Origin: Eopsaltria australis | Lineage: Eukaryota > Chordata > Aves > Passeriformes > Petroicidae | NCBI GenBank assembly: GCA_034509425.1 | Contig: JAVTVJ010000371.1 | Coordinates: 930,001 to 994,000, forward strand | Reading direction: 5' to 3' | DNA: 64,000 bases | Shown here: piece after piece, positions 37,426-48,379 of the stretch | Position numbering within the stretch: position 1 is the stretch's first letter | Layout: each line of letters starts with the position of its first letter | Position numbers and translations under genes: made by a program | The notes under the pieces: model-generated | Databases searched by the model: none | Seen by the model: the letters and a program-made list of their open reading frames with translations, nothing else | What the model was told of the DNA's origin: nothing

Positions 37426-40400
37426 AAGAAAAATAAAACACAGCACTGACAAGTTCCAGCAACCCTGATTTATTTGAACATCCTCATCAAAATGCTATGG
37501 AATAAGAAAAAATTGACTTTTCATACCCCTCTGAACAGCTGTAAATTTTTCTTTAGTAAGATTAAGACCTCTTTGATTTTAATTACCTATGTCACAGATA
37601 TGGATTAGCCAAAGGTATATTGCTACAACAGAAAAGAAGATGAGTGTTAAAACAGGCATCAGAGATTTACAAACAGTAGGCTAAGGCACACATATATGTG
37701 CACATACTCAACATTATTTCTGAAAGTTAATTTAGCACTTAAATTGCTTTCCTCAGTACTCTGCCACCCAAGTTCATCTGGAGATACTGTAGGACCTGAA
37801 GCAAAGAAGATTTCTTGTACAGCAGAAGCAGAAAGTTGACAAGCACAGTGCGTGAGGCTTACTGTAAAACAGAAACTAGAGCTGGCACCTTTTCCGACTG
37901 TGGGTCAGGATTTTTATTTTATATACTTATTTTAAGGTAAAATTACAAAGGTTACACTTTGACTTCAGAAGAAACTACACAATGACTTGTATTAAGCAGA
38001 TGATCAGAGATAGTAAATCTTCTGTCACCATGGCTGCTCATATTGGAAGGAAGTTTTCTTACCTTTTTACTTCGTTTGCTGAGAGCCAGCAGTATCATCC
38101 CCTTAGTCATTTCAGTGTCAGCTACTCTTTTATTATACAGAAGGCAAGTAATAGCGAAACTGTGCTGATCTGCCTGCTTTCACTCTATATAGTGTCTATA
38201 TTTATAGGCTTTTGCTTCTATCTGAATCTATATTTATCTGCTTTATCTGCCTACAGTGCATCTGCTTCTCGTACACACAGACTTATATACACACACACGT
38301 GTGCATGCACACAAATACACAGACACACATAAACACACATATGGGCAGAGCCAGAATATGGGTGCTTACAGCAGGCTTCTGCTCCGCAGCAACATTTATA
38401 TAAATACAAACATATGCAGTGTACACAATATAAACCAAGGCAAGCACAAAGAAAATCATCAGCTATTGCATGAATATGCCTTGCTGGCTCTGGGAAGGTT
38501 TATTATTCAGCAGGCTGCCTAGTCAAGAGGATTGTATACAATTAAGTTTCCTTTACATTACTCTGCTGTTGTAGCTCTGCAAGCAGTAGCAATTTATGCT
38601 GTTATTTTGCTGGGAGTTTTTTTTTCCATGTAAGCATAGTTGGCACAGTTGTGAAATCACTGCCATCTTGTCGGGAGATGGATTCCCTGTTGGTACCACT
38701 AAGAGTTTCCCTCAGGCTAGTCATTAAAAGGCAAGAGTTAGGCCACCCTATGCCTAACTCAGAGGGAAGGAAGAAGGTACAACCCCAGCTCCAGGTCAAT
38801 CTGACAATTTTAAGACCAAACATTCCTTAGACCTTAAAAATAAACATAATCTTCCCAAATTAACAGAAAATTAATGGGGGTATTCATCTTCACATGAGGA
38901 GAAATGACCATGCCACGCTTCCCTGCATCACCACACAGAGCTGCAGGCATTCTGTCCTTTTACTTAGACTGGAGCTGTCTCACCTCAACCTGTTTCCTGC
39001 TGGAAAACAGGCTTCTGTTAAGACAATGAGAAGTGCCAGGGGAGATGATGGAAGTGGAGTGTGTGACAGTAAAGATCTCCATGTTGCCACAATGCGATAA
39101 AGCTTCCATCAGGCCAGATAGCCAAGCAGATCATAGCATGTTCCTGCTGGACAGCCTGAATTCAGTACTTGTTTCACTCACATCCCACCATCTCCAAGGA
39201 GAAGGAGGAGGAGTTTCTACAACATAAGAGCAAAGCCAGGCAAGAAGTCACTGAGGATTTCTTTCTGTCCTCCTCATTGCAGAAGCTGCATTTTGGCTTC
39301 CCAGTTGTTCAAAAGGCAGGGAAAATGAACTGCTGGTTTAACACATGATCTCTGAACTCTTCTGAAAGGGGCAGGAATCCCTAAGCCAAAAACTACTGGG
39401 TATAGAGGCTAAAGAAATACGATAACTAAGAACCCTCTGGGTATCAACGGCAGCTGAAGAAAAGAGTGTTACCCATAATCCTTTCTTAATCCTCCAAAAC
39501 TTCAAATAGGGCCAAACAACACATCCTGGCATTTTACAGGAGTTAAAAACCATACTTAACTATAAAAATCCAGTCTCCTCTGAAAACCAGGTAATAAGTA
39601 CATTAACTGGTAATTTAATGAATAAACAAATTATTGTTAGGATGAGTTTAAAAATGCCCCAAAAGTTCTGTAACTCAAAATCAGAAAAAAACTAAACAGG
39701 CCCTTAAGAAGATTTTTTATGTCAAGATCATGTTTGATAACTAAACCAGAAATACTACTACAAATTCAAAGACTTTTGGATAATTCTTTCATTCACTTGA
39801 TCACACTGAAGAACAGCTCCTGTAGTAATTTTTTGCTTATCCGGTATTAAATGGTCCATTTGAAAGGGTTTTCAGAAAATCTACAGACAAGATGGTATTT
39901 AAATATAATATATATACCTTTCACACAGATTTTCTATGTATCTTCATTTAATTTCTTTTAGTCTTAATATTCCCATTTCTCAATCATTACACTGAACTGC
40001 AGCTACTGAACAAAGTTCTGTTCATGCTTTCCTCACTGTTAAAGTTATCCTTCCCCCAATGACTGACACAGCCATCTCAAGGATTCACTCTACTTGAAAA
40101 GTTTTGCTGTTTTGACATCCACAAATAAAAGACCAATTTGAAAGAAAAGAGAAAGGATTTTTGGTTAGCTCCTGCTTTATCTGAACACCATCAGTCTGAG
40201 AGGATCTGTTATGAAAATACTAACACACTGCTAAAAATGACAGCTTGTGATTACTGTAATGACTCTACATTTATGATATCTTTAGCAGTGACCATTTAGC
40301 AACTAGTCCATTAATTTTTGTCTCAGCAGGGTATTTTATAGTTTTAGTGTGTTTAAGAGCATTTCTAAATTGGAAAACATTATTTAATTATTCACGTGGA

Positions 40401-42344
40401 GGCAGATTGATTACAAAATATAATTTCTCTTTCAGGGTGCCCTACAATGTACCTTTATACATATAAGAAAGTATTCTAGACCTTCTTTGATGCACAAATG
40501 TACAAACTCCTACCTCATTTGTTCAGAATTCTTTGAAATTTTGTAGGTTGAACATAAAAGGAATCTGTTTAATGCAAACTCTCTCTCATGACAAAGAGAG
40601 TGAATATTACTGGAGTTCAAGAAATGCACCCTTCTCTCTGTAAACATTGCACTGAAAAAATACAGGCTGGGACAAATCTCTAATACATCTCATATTGCTT
40701 AAATGAGCTCAACATCTGACTACATCTATCCCTCCTTAGGAATCCTTCTAGTAGATTTGCTAACTGATAGCTAGGATCTTAAACACACTATATTATTACT
40801 TGGAGCAGCTTTAATAGTATGTTGAAATTAAAGTAACACTTTATTTCCAAATAAATTAAAACATACAAATTTAAGCCCTATCCTTCCTTCCCTCAAAAAA
40901 GGACTTCTGTCATTTTATACTGAAGTAACTCTATGGGTTTATAACTCAATCTTACATTAGTATAACCATATACATGCATGAAGTTGATCTGATTTAATTA
41001 CTTTAGTAAAAAAAATAAATCCTTTCAAATAGAGCAATTATATTAGCTAAAATCTATGCACATATTGGGCCTCAGTAGATGTCTTAGACCTTCTAAGACA
41101 AAATGGTAGAGACCAGCTGTCCATTCCAATGTTCACATTCCTGAATAATCTCAAAAAAGCTGAAACTGCCCAAAATATGTCAGCTTAAAAGTAAATAAAT
41201 TACATGGGTCATGCACTAATGTGTTGAATCAGAATTTCAGGGACCGACAATAAGCATTTAAATATTAGAAGAAAATATTTGTCCAATTTATCAACAGACA
41301 AACAGTAATGAGAAATTATAAAAGAGAATTTTTTCAGTGAGTTCAGTGAGACAAATTCAAAGAATGACATGGACACTGTAAACCAACCAGTTCTGCTCAG
41401 CAGCTCTGCATAGACTGAAACCTCATCAAGAAGGACTGATCAATGCTGCGTCCTAGCAATGTCTTAAGCCTCAGATACAAAGGTGCAGCTTGGCACCCTC
41501 ATCATCTCTTCATGCAGTAGAAGCTTTCAGGAGGCCAGCAACACTTGAAAGATGGAAACAGGGTGAGCAGTGTGCTTTCTGAAACACATCATTCTGTAAC
41601 TATCTCACCTATTTTACCCACAACTGTAACCAAAGACTCAAAATGTCACTTAGAAGGGTCAGTCACACAAACAATGGAGGTGTAGTAGAATTTGAACGCT
41701 GCAGGAATGCCTAGCTTAGCACAATGCATGGTTTTTCTTTTTCTTTTTTCTTTTTTAAAACACCTCCAATTAATATAGTTGACATAAGAGGAAAATACAC
41801 TCTTGAAACTGTGATATCAACAGAATTTCAAAAGATTATAAAGAGATTTCCCAAAGAGCAGTGTTCCAGGGCTTTAGTACTGAGTTTGATATATCTTTCT
41901 AGGAGCTCCTGGTTCTTTCTAACTCTTAAATACTCTGTGTGTCTCTGAACACCGAAAACAACCTTATTCCTCCTTAGAAGCCAGCAGAAAAAAAGTTCTT
42001 GAGAAACAGAGGAAAACAATAAGAAAAGAAAAAATTGTTTAACTCCATAGATCATCTTGATCAAATAATGAATTGCCTCAACAAATGCTGACAAAAACTT
42101 AAGGAACTGACTATCTTAATGCTATCACTGTTAAATTAAATTGATCATCCCAACTTTCCTGCAGAACTGTTGCAAATTATTTGTGTCCTAACACAATGGA
42201 AGAAAAGTATCCTATGTCCTGCTGTAAATACTAAAAGCTATTGAGTAAGATTTTTGTAGATAATTATCTCAGGAAGTTTTCTTGAAGGCTCTGGGGGAGC
42301 CTAAGCAAATACCTCATGTGGGGGAGTAAAGAAGACCATATTTT
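37426..42344. other. Non-coding; composite microsatellite, otherwise nothing recognised
   Basis: About 4.9 kb. The only firm item is a decayed composite microsatellite at 38180-38342. A 7-bp inverted repeat ('gtcttag' 41081-41087 / 'ctaagac' 41093-41099) is noted. A T-rich TTTTTC-like run is at about 41727-41757. No gene, CR1 or MIR was recognised. Confidence 0.5.
38180..38342. repeat. Decayed composite microsatellite (TCTA/TCTG-like, then CA)
   Basis: The left half repeats 'tatct', 'tctatat' and 'atctgc' units. From about 38272 to 38342 the sequence is dominated by ACAC dinucleotides interrupted by 'gtgtgcatgc' and 'aaat'. These are the remains of at least two simple-repeat arrays. Confidence 0.75.
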
Positions 42345-42592
42345 CCCATGGAGGGACGAGAGGATCGGCACAAGTGGAAATATAGGAAATTCTATTTAAA
42401 CATAAAAAAAAAATGCATTGAGGGTACTCAAACACTGGAATTGCTACTTAGAGAGGCTGTGGAATCTCCATCCTTGGAGATACTCAAAAACTAACTTGAC
42501 ATGGCACTGAGCTGTGTGCTGCAGGTGAAGCTGCACTGAGCTGAAGGAACAGAGTAGATCTCAGTGGATCTGTGAAATCTTTGCAGGTAGCA
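42345..42592 (+). mobile_element. CR1 LINE, 3' region fragment, diverged
   Basis: The order 'ggacgagaggatcggcacaa', 'gaaattctatttaaacat', 'acactggaattgct', 'agagaggctgtggaatctcc', 'atccttggagatactcaaa' and 'ggcactgagc' matches the CR1 3' segment in plus orientation ('gcaacgggcacaaactg...gttccatttgaacat...cccagagaggctgtggaatctccatccttggagata'). The octamer end is not preserved. It is more diverged than the copies at 21.1 and 57.1 kb. Confidence 0.85.
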
Positions 42593-45249
42593 ATTTAGAA
42601 GCTACACCAAAACAAGTATTTTCCTATGTATGGCTTTATTTGACTTGGTCCTGCTCAGAAATACAAAGCTTGACTCCAGGCTGTACAGGTTAACAGAGCA
42701 GATGGCAGAAGTATCAGTATGCTTTTATAATACCTTCAGTAGCTGCAAAGGCACATCCTTTACCATGTATTTTGTTTATGATAGCTGCTGGAGACTGATA
42801 GAGACTCAGGACACCATTATCTATACACTATGAGATCTCCCTATCTCAGAATGACACCTTGCTTTAGAGATCAGATCTTCATTCCGTGTTTCCACAAAGC
42901 CTGAAGACTCTTTGATGCATCTGATGTAAATATGTCCAAGAAAGAAGTAATGATTCCCTGTACACATTCAAGCAGATGCATTTTTCTAGGCTAATAGATA
43001 CTTCTGCAAATTCAACATAATCCAACTGATTTACATCATTACAACTAATATGCAAGTTCTCAGCTACCCTAAATTCAGTTTCCAAAAAGTATCATTATTT
43101 ACAAGCCAAGACGAAACACTGATAAAATCCCTAAAAGTCTTTAAAATATTTCCATTACTTCTTTTTTTTGGTATGACTAAGAACTAGCTACACAGCAATT
43201 GCAGCACAAGAAGAAATGAAGCAGTAATCATTCAATTGAAGTTTCAAAGCCAGAAAGACAGGCAAATACTAACCACCATGACCAGAAAACCTGAATCTGG
43301 AGAGTCACAATTGGATGTATATAGAGCTACCCATATTCTTAAGAATAAAAACCAGTCAAAAATGCCAAAGCAATGAAAATACATTTAGCAAAGGCCAGTG
43401 TCCTCTCTTACTCTTGACCTCAAGTGTTCTCATCTCCTCAGAAATATGGGGAAAAGTAATAAATGGTAAATATAATAACACAGTCAGAATCCTCTGGCCA
43501 TTCTACCAGTCTAAAAGATTTAATTATAAAGGACAGTGTTCTGAGGCATATCAATCTTTAAAAGCTTTTACTAGAGCACAACCCTACTGAATGTTCAGCT
43601 GCTCAGGATTAAAATTAATTTACCTTCTTATGATTTCTGTAAGTATCTACAAGTGAGAATTTTTTCAGATGTGATTGCTAAAAGATGTGATAACCCTCTA
43701 CAACAACCGATTAGAAGAAATGCCAGGACAGCAGTGTAACTTAAAAGGAGTTTTTTATCATTATTGTCCTATTCTATTTTAGGAAGAATTTGTATTTGGA
43801 CTGTCTATCTTTTACTCTCCACTCAGAACATACAGATTTCTTGCACAGCCAGTAGGTCATACTTTTAAGGATGCTACTTTTGAAGATTTATAAAATGATT
43901 AATAAAGGCTTCGATAAATGCTTATTACCTGTTATAAAGGATTGAGTGGAAGAAGCCAATTGACGTTTATAATAACCTACAGATAGATCTGTGATGTGCT
44001 TACAAAATGTCTAATACTTACTATTCATCTCTAAAATGTTCTTAGAATGCTGATAAATCAACTATAAACTTCTATGAATTGTTTATAAAGTGTGTCATCA
44101 ATATAAGTGTGTCTGGATAAACAATGCAAGAAAAAACTTGCAAGGAGGCTATTTAGTGTAGCTGTAAACACACAATACTTCATTGTGCAAAGACTTGAGT
44201 AACAGTCTACTGCTTTCACAAGGATTAATCCTTCTCATCCCTCAGCTGGTGATCCAAATCATATGTCCCCCTCCCGCATAGCACCTGCAGATACCTCAAA
44301 CATCCAGAAAAATGGAGCAAATTGTACCTCCAGAGACATATGGGCCAGAAACTCCCGGTGCATCAGTAGGGAGTATGGCTTCAGATTTTCAAAACCTTGG
44401 AGAAAATTGCACCCCAAGGAACACCAGTATTCCAGGGAGTATTTATGTAGGGGGAATTTGTGAATCTCCTTAAGGAACTTAACCAGTGAATGGATTACTA
44501 CTATGAACACATGCAGGTGTTACCTATATTAATTTTTTTTCCCCTTTACCCCTGTGTAATCATAAATTATGCATTCTGCTGTTAAATCAGTAAAAATCCT
44601 TTCATATCAGTCAAATGACCTCACATTTCATTGAAAGCAGAACCTGTCCTGAATGTCACATCTGCGAGAACACAGTAAAATGGAATTCTCTTGTGAGAAG
44701 GCAGTGCAGAATTTCATGGCATATTAATGAATCTTTTCTGATTGTGGTAAGGCTTTCACGTATTGACACATGCTAAATAGCACAGACAAATATCAGTCCT
44801 TACTGTCTTTTTTTTTAAAAAAAAAGAAATTTCCTGGTGACAAGAAAGGCCCATCCAGGAAGTTACACACTGTCAGGAAGACCACAGGAGGGAAATAAAC
44901 CTACTGTATATTACTTCTTGAAAAAATATAAGAAATGAGTGTAGAATTGCTAACAATGGGGTTTCACCAACATTGGCACTAGAGTTTAATCTTCAGTAAT
45001 GCCATTCCTCATGCATGTTTCTGCAGAAATCATAGCTGTAGTTTAACAGTAATATCATATATTGACTGTTTTCAGTAGAGAGTATCAAGACTATCATGCT
45101 CCAAGTATTCTATGTTTGCAGTTGCACGAAGAGAACAAGACTGTCCAGTTTTCATTGCTTACCCCCTAATTCTATTATTTCAGGCAGCCAAGTGAACTGT
45201 AATGTCTGAAATTCAAGCCCAACTTCCTACCAACCACCACTGAGTGAAG
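42593..45249. other. Non-coding; one candidate old AT-rich repeat
   Basis: No gene was recognised. The part at 43870-44120 repeats 'tttata', 'ataaatgcttat' and 'ttataaag' phrases and may be an ancient interspersed repeat. A T9A9 run (44808-44825) is a perfect palindrome of simple sequence. A small CpG-bearing frame lies at 44263-44463 without recognisable product. Confidence 0.45.
43870..44120. repeat. Possible ancient AT-rich interspersed repeat
   Basis: Phrases such as 'gattaataaaggcttcgat', 'aaatgcttattacctg', 'gacgtttataataacc' and 'ttgtttataaagtgtgtc' recur around a TTATAA theme. It feels like an old amniote repeat, but I cannot name the family, and local AT bias could also produce it. 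Confidence 0.3.
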
Positions 45250-45440
45250 CAGTGTGCTTCCACAGGTTTTCCCAGAAGCACAACTACAAAGCAGTGCCAT
45301 GGATACGCGCAAGAAAACACCGATAACGTATTGGTTTGGGAAACATTGTCAGGTGAATACATGGCTCCACGTCAGCTCTGATCGTGTCAGAGTAGCACAT
45401 CAGAAACACATTATAGTTCTGATGGGAGGGTAAGTGAATA
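45250..45440. promoter_or_regulatory. Candidate conserved segment (weak)
   Basis: There is a run of CpGs in an AT-rich setting: 'gatacgcgcaag', 'caccgataacgtattgg', 'ctccacgtcag' and 'ctgatcgtgtcag'. It includes an inverted repeat 'ctctga/tcagag' around TCGTG. The mixture resembles constrained non-coding DNA. No conservation data are available. Confidence 0.25.
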
Positions 45441-45736
45441 CAGGAACATATTACACTGAGTACAGGAAAAATCTAAGGGCACCGTAGAAAAATCTGGAGA
45501 GAGTGATTATATAGGCTCGGGGGGATATCAGCAATTATGAAAAGGACATTGCCAGCCACAACTGAAAAGCAAAGAACAAAGCCAACAATATGGTATTAAT
45601 CACATGCTCTGTCTGTGTATGATGCCAAACTATTCAAAGCACAAAATGTTCTTTATTCACCTCGCTTTAAATTGCTTGAATGAACCTAGCACTTATGAAA
45701 ATGAGAGATTAAAAACATTGATATCAACCAACCTTT

Positions 45737-45850
45737 GGGCCAAATCTTACTTATCTTATTGATGCAAGTAGTTCCACTGATTTTAATGGATGCAATTACT
45801 ATTGACTTCAACACAGCTACTCACAGAGTCAGGAGAGCAGGATGTGGCTC
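45737..45850. mobile_element. Ancient MITE-like palindromic repeat
   Basis: About 114 bp framed by imperfect inverted ends: 'gggccaaatct' at 45737-45747 and 'ggatgtggctc' at 45840-45850, which reads 'gagccacatcc' in reverse complement. Inside are 'gcaagtagttcca' and 'attgacttcaacacagct' followed by 'actcacagagtcaggagagc', which match my memory of an abundant old amniote repeat ('gggccaaatcctg...ttgacttcaatgg...actcac...cagga'). I cannot name the family, and no target duplication is clear. Confidence 0.5.
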
Positions 45851-47188
45851 ATTGCATAACCAAGCTTCCCTGACCACCATGAATGGTGCCAACTCATCAT
45901 TTCTGATGCAATGTCCCCACTTTTCTGGTAATGGATCCCTTGAGCAGAAACAACTGTACACACCAAATTCTGTGACACTTTTAATGTGAGCACAGCAACA
46001 ACCTGACTAAAATGAACCATTTTACTCTCTTCCTCAGAAGCAACAGACAGAACTCTCTGACACCTAGAACTTCATAGCATGGTTTTATTGTTAATTTCAC
46101 CCATTTCTTATGAATGATACATCTGTGTGGGGCTGGAATTACACTTCTGCAAGGACTGCCTGTTCTCTGATGATTATTGTATATTTGAAAAGGATAGTAC
46201 AAACCAAACTGATTTAGTCTGCCTCCTGGGCACAGGAATAGATTACTTCCAGTAGCAGGTTTGTAGCAGTGGGTAGCCCTTCTGAAGGAGACTAGACTTT
46301 TCCCATTCTCCTTGCATTCAGACTTGAATGCAAAGTCTCATTTATGACCACACCAATTTTCTTCTGCAGTATCCCTTAAACCATGGCAGAATGGAGGAGA
46401 TTTGGGGAACAAAAGGATAGAACGCAAGAAAACAACATGATTGAGAGAAAAAGAAGGGAATCACAGTTTTTGACATCTTAGGAGTGATGCTAAGGATGCC
46501 ATCTTTTAGAGGCTCAGTCTTTGTTCTTCAGCCATACTGGTTCAATGCCAGAGGTGGGAACTATTAATGTGTGAGATGGCATGACAGACGTGCAAAACTC
46601 AGGAAGGCAGAAGCCTGGAACTCTTAGTTCAAGGACTTGAAGAGGCAGCAAACCACTGTTTTATGGCTGTTAAATCCACTGGAATATACTATAAGCCAAG
46701 AATGTCTGTCTTCAATCCCAGCTGTCCACAATCCACTTCCTACAGCATATTCTGAATGGCTATTTATGGTAGGCACCTATTCTAGTGTCTTTCTTATTTC
46801 ATTATAAAATTTAAGTTATCTCCATCAATCTTGAATTCCTTTGTGGGCAGCAGAGATAAGAACCAGTCTGAAGATGATCTGCTGCACTAGTTCTTACTCA
46901 TCTTTGTAAGAGTTTATTCACTGCCCTCTGAAATTCCTCACTGGCTCCTGAATGTAGTTATGGATTCAAAGATGACATAGATCTATATATTTAAGGACAC
47001 AGACTCCAGATGCTTTAAGAAAAAAGTGATCTTTTCTTGCAGAGCAAATCTCTGCATGTAGGACATTATGAAATTCTTCCTTTCTAGAAATAATACAACC
47101 AGGCTTAGGTCCTGTTACGTGCACACTTTTTAAACAATTATTATCTCAAGCACACAGAATAATCGTTAATATTTCAGATTTTAAAATA
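45851..47188. other. Non-coding, nothing recognised
   Basis: AT-rich, unique-looking sequence between two ancient repeats. No gene or repeat family was supported. Confidence 0.5.
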
Positions 47189-47393
47189 CAGTGGAGCCTC
47201 AATTATCCAAATTCAGTGAACCCAGACAAGGTTTTGCCCCTTGTCATTTATTAATTAAATGGTAAATTGCTTCTATTACTAATTATTTCCACAGATCCAT
47301 GGGCATGCAGGGCATTCTGGTTACTGGTAAACGTGATTATCAAGCCCTATTCGGTGTTCTTCCCATGTTCTTTAGATAATTGAGATTCTGATG
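47189..47393. mobile_element. Short Tigger/pogo-like DNA transposon (non-autonomous)
   Basis: The left end reads 'cagtggagcctcaattatcc' then 'aaattcagtgaaccc', preceded by TA. This is the style of Tc1/mariner Tigger-like inverted ends ('cagt...cctcaattatccgaac'). The right end, 'tttagataattgag' at 47371-47384, continues to 47393 and is its inverted partner: 17 of 23 positions match when the first 23 bases are compared with the reverse complement of the last 23. The span is 205 bp with no transposase remnant, so it would be an internally deleted or MITE-type copy. The right-hand TA target site is not intact (GA). Family assignment is by resemblance only. Confidence 0.55.
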
Positions 47394-48022
47394 GACTCTG
47401 AAACCCATTTAAGATATTTTTTACAATGTATTACTGGGAGGGCTTCCAGGTCTTGTAGGTCCTCTGGGGTAGAGGCATCCCCAAGATTGTGGGAGGCAGG
47501 AATCTTGACAGGCCAAAAGACAGGGAAATGTGTCAGCCAATACATAACATAAAAGCAAAACTACTTTGTGAGCTCAATCTGACAAATTTCTGATCTCAGA
47601 ACTATATTAGACTGAATGAGTGACTGGCTGAATAGGATGTTAGCAAGTCAGATATTGCAGTAAACTTGCTCTTTTTGGAGGTCTTTAAAAGAAGTTTAGC
47701 TTAAGAATCCTTTAGATGTGAGGGATCCTACAAAGGAGATATGCTTCTAACTAGAAGAGGTGGAGCAGATTAAAAAATACTGTCTGAGACATATTAAGGG
47801 TAGAGGTACAGACCAGAAAAATGCATCAACCATGGGCGAAACCATGAGAATTCTGTATCAAAAGAACATAAGTTGATAAAAATCGGATACCAAATATAGC
47901 AAAGAACTGCCTCAACAGTCAAAACAAGTCTGCTGTCACTCTGAGTAAAGTATCTTAAACAGCCGGGACAAATGCATAAGCACCTCAATAATAAAAACTA
48001 AGGACTAAGAGAAGTGCAACAT

Positions 48023-48055
<33 letters not shown>

Positions 48056-48379
48056 CATATAAGACAAGTTCAGCAGCTGGAGAAGATGTTGTACATTGCA
48101 ATACTAGGGTGCGCTTCACAGTAACCAGAGCAGAATGCACAGGTGAGGGATTGTTGCTGTAAATTAAAATATTATATAAATAAAAGGAATAAGTAAAAAT
48201 TAAAAAGTAACAAAAATCGGCATGGGTTTTAATTTCATGCCTAAAAAGAAAGAGAATGGTGTCAGAATCATACCATGCACCATCCTACTAAATACTGATA
48301 GTGACTGTGAAAAGCAAAATGGAAGACTTCAGAGGCAGAAAACCTATGGAAGAAGGAGCAACTTGGTTTTAGTGCTAAG
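47394..48379. other. Non-coding, purine-rich; A24 run
   Basis: Purine-rich on the plus strand, with A24 at 48029-48052. It could include a further degraded 5' part of the old CR1 that follows, but I could not match it with any confidence. Confidence 0.4.
48029..48052. repeat. Homopolymer A24
   Basis: Run of 24 A after 'acatttatt' in purine-rich sequence left of the old CR1. It could be a poly(A) tail of an unrecognised retroposon or simple slippage. Confidence 0.95.

Noticed and set aside
38272..38342. CA-rich run considered as a functional Z-DNA element
   Set aside because: It is interrupted and mixed with other units. A decayed microsatellite explains it without further function.
44808..44825. 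T9A9 perfect palindrome
   Set aside because: Simple homopolymer juxtaposition; the self-complementarity is trivial.
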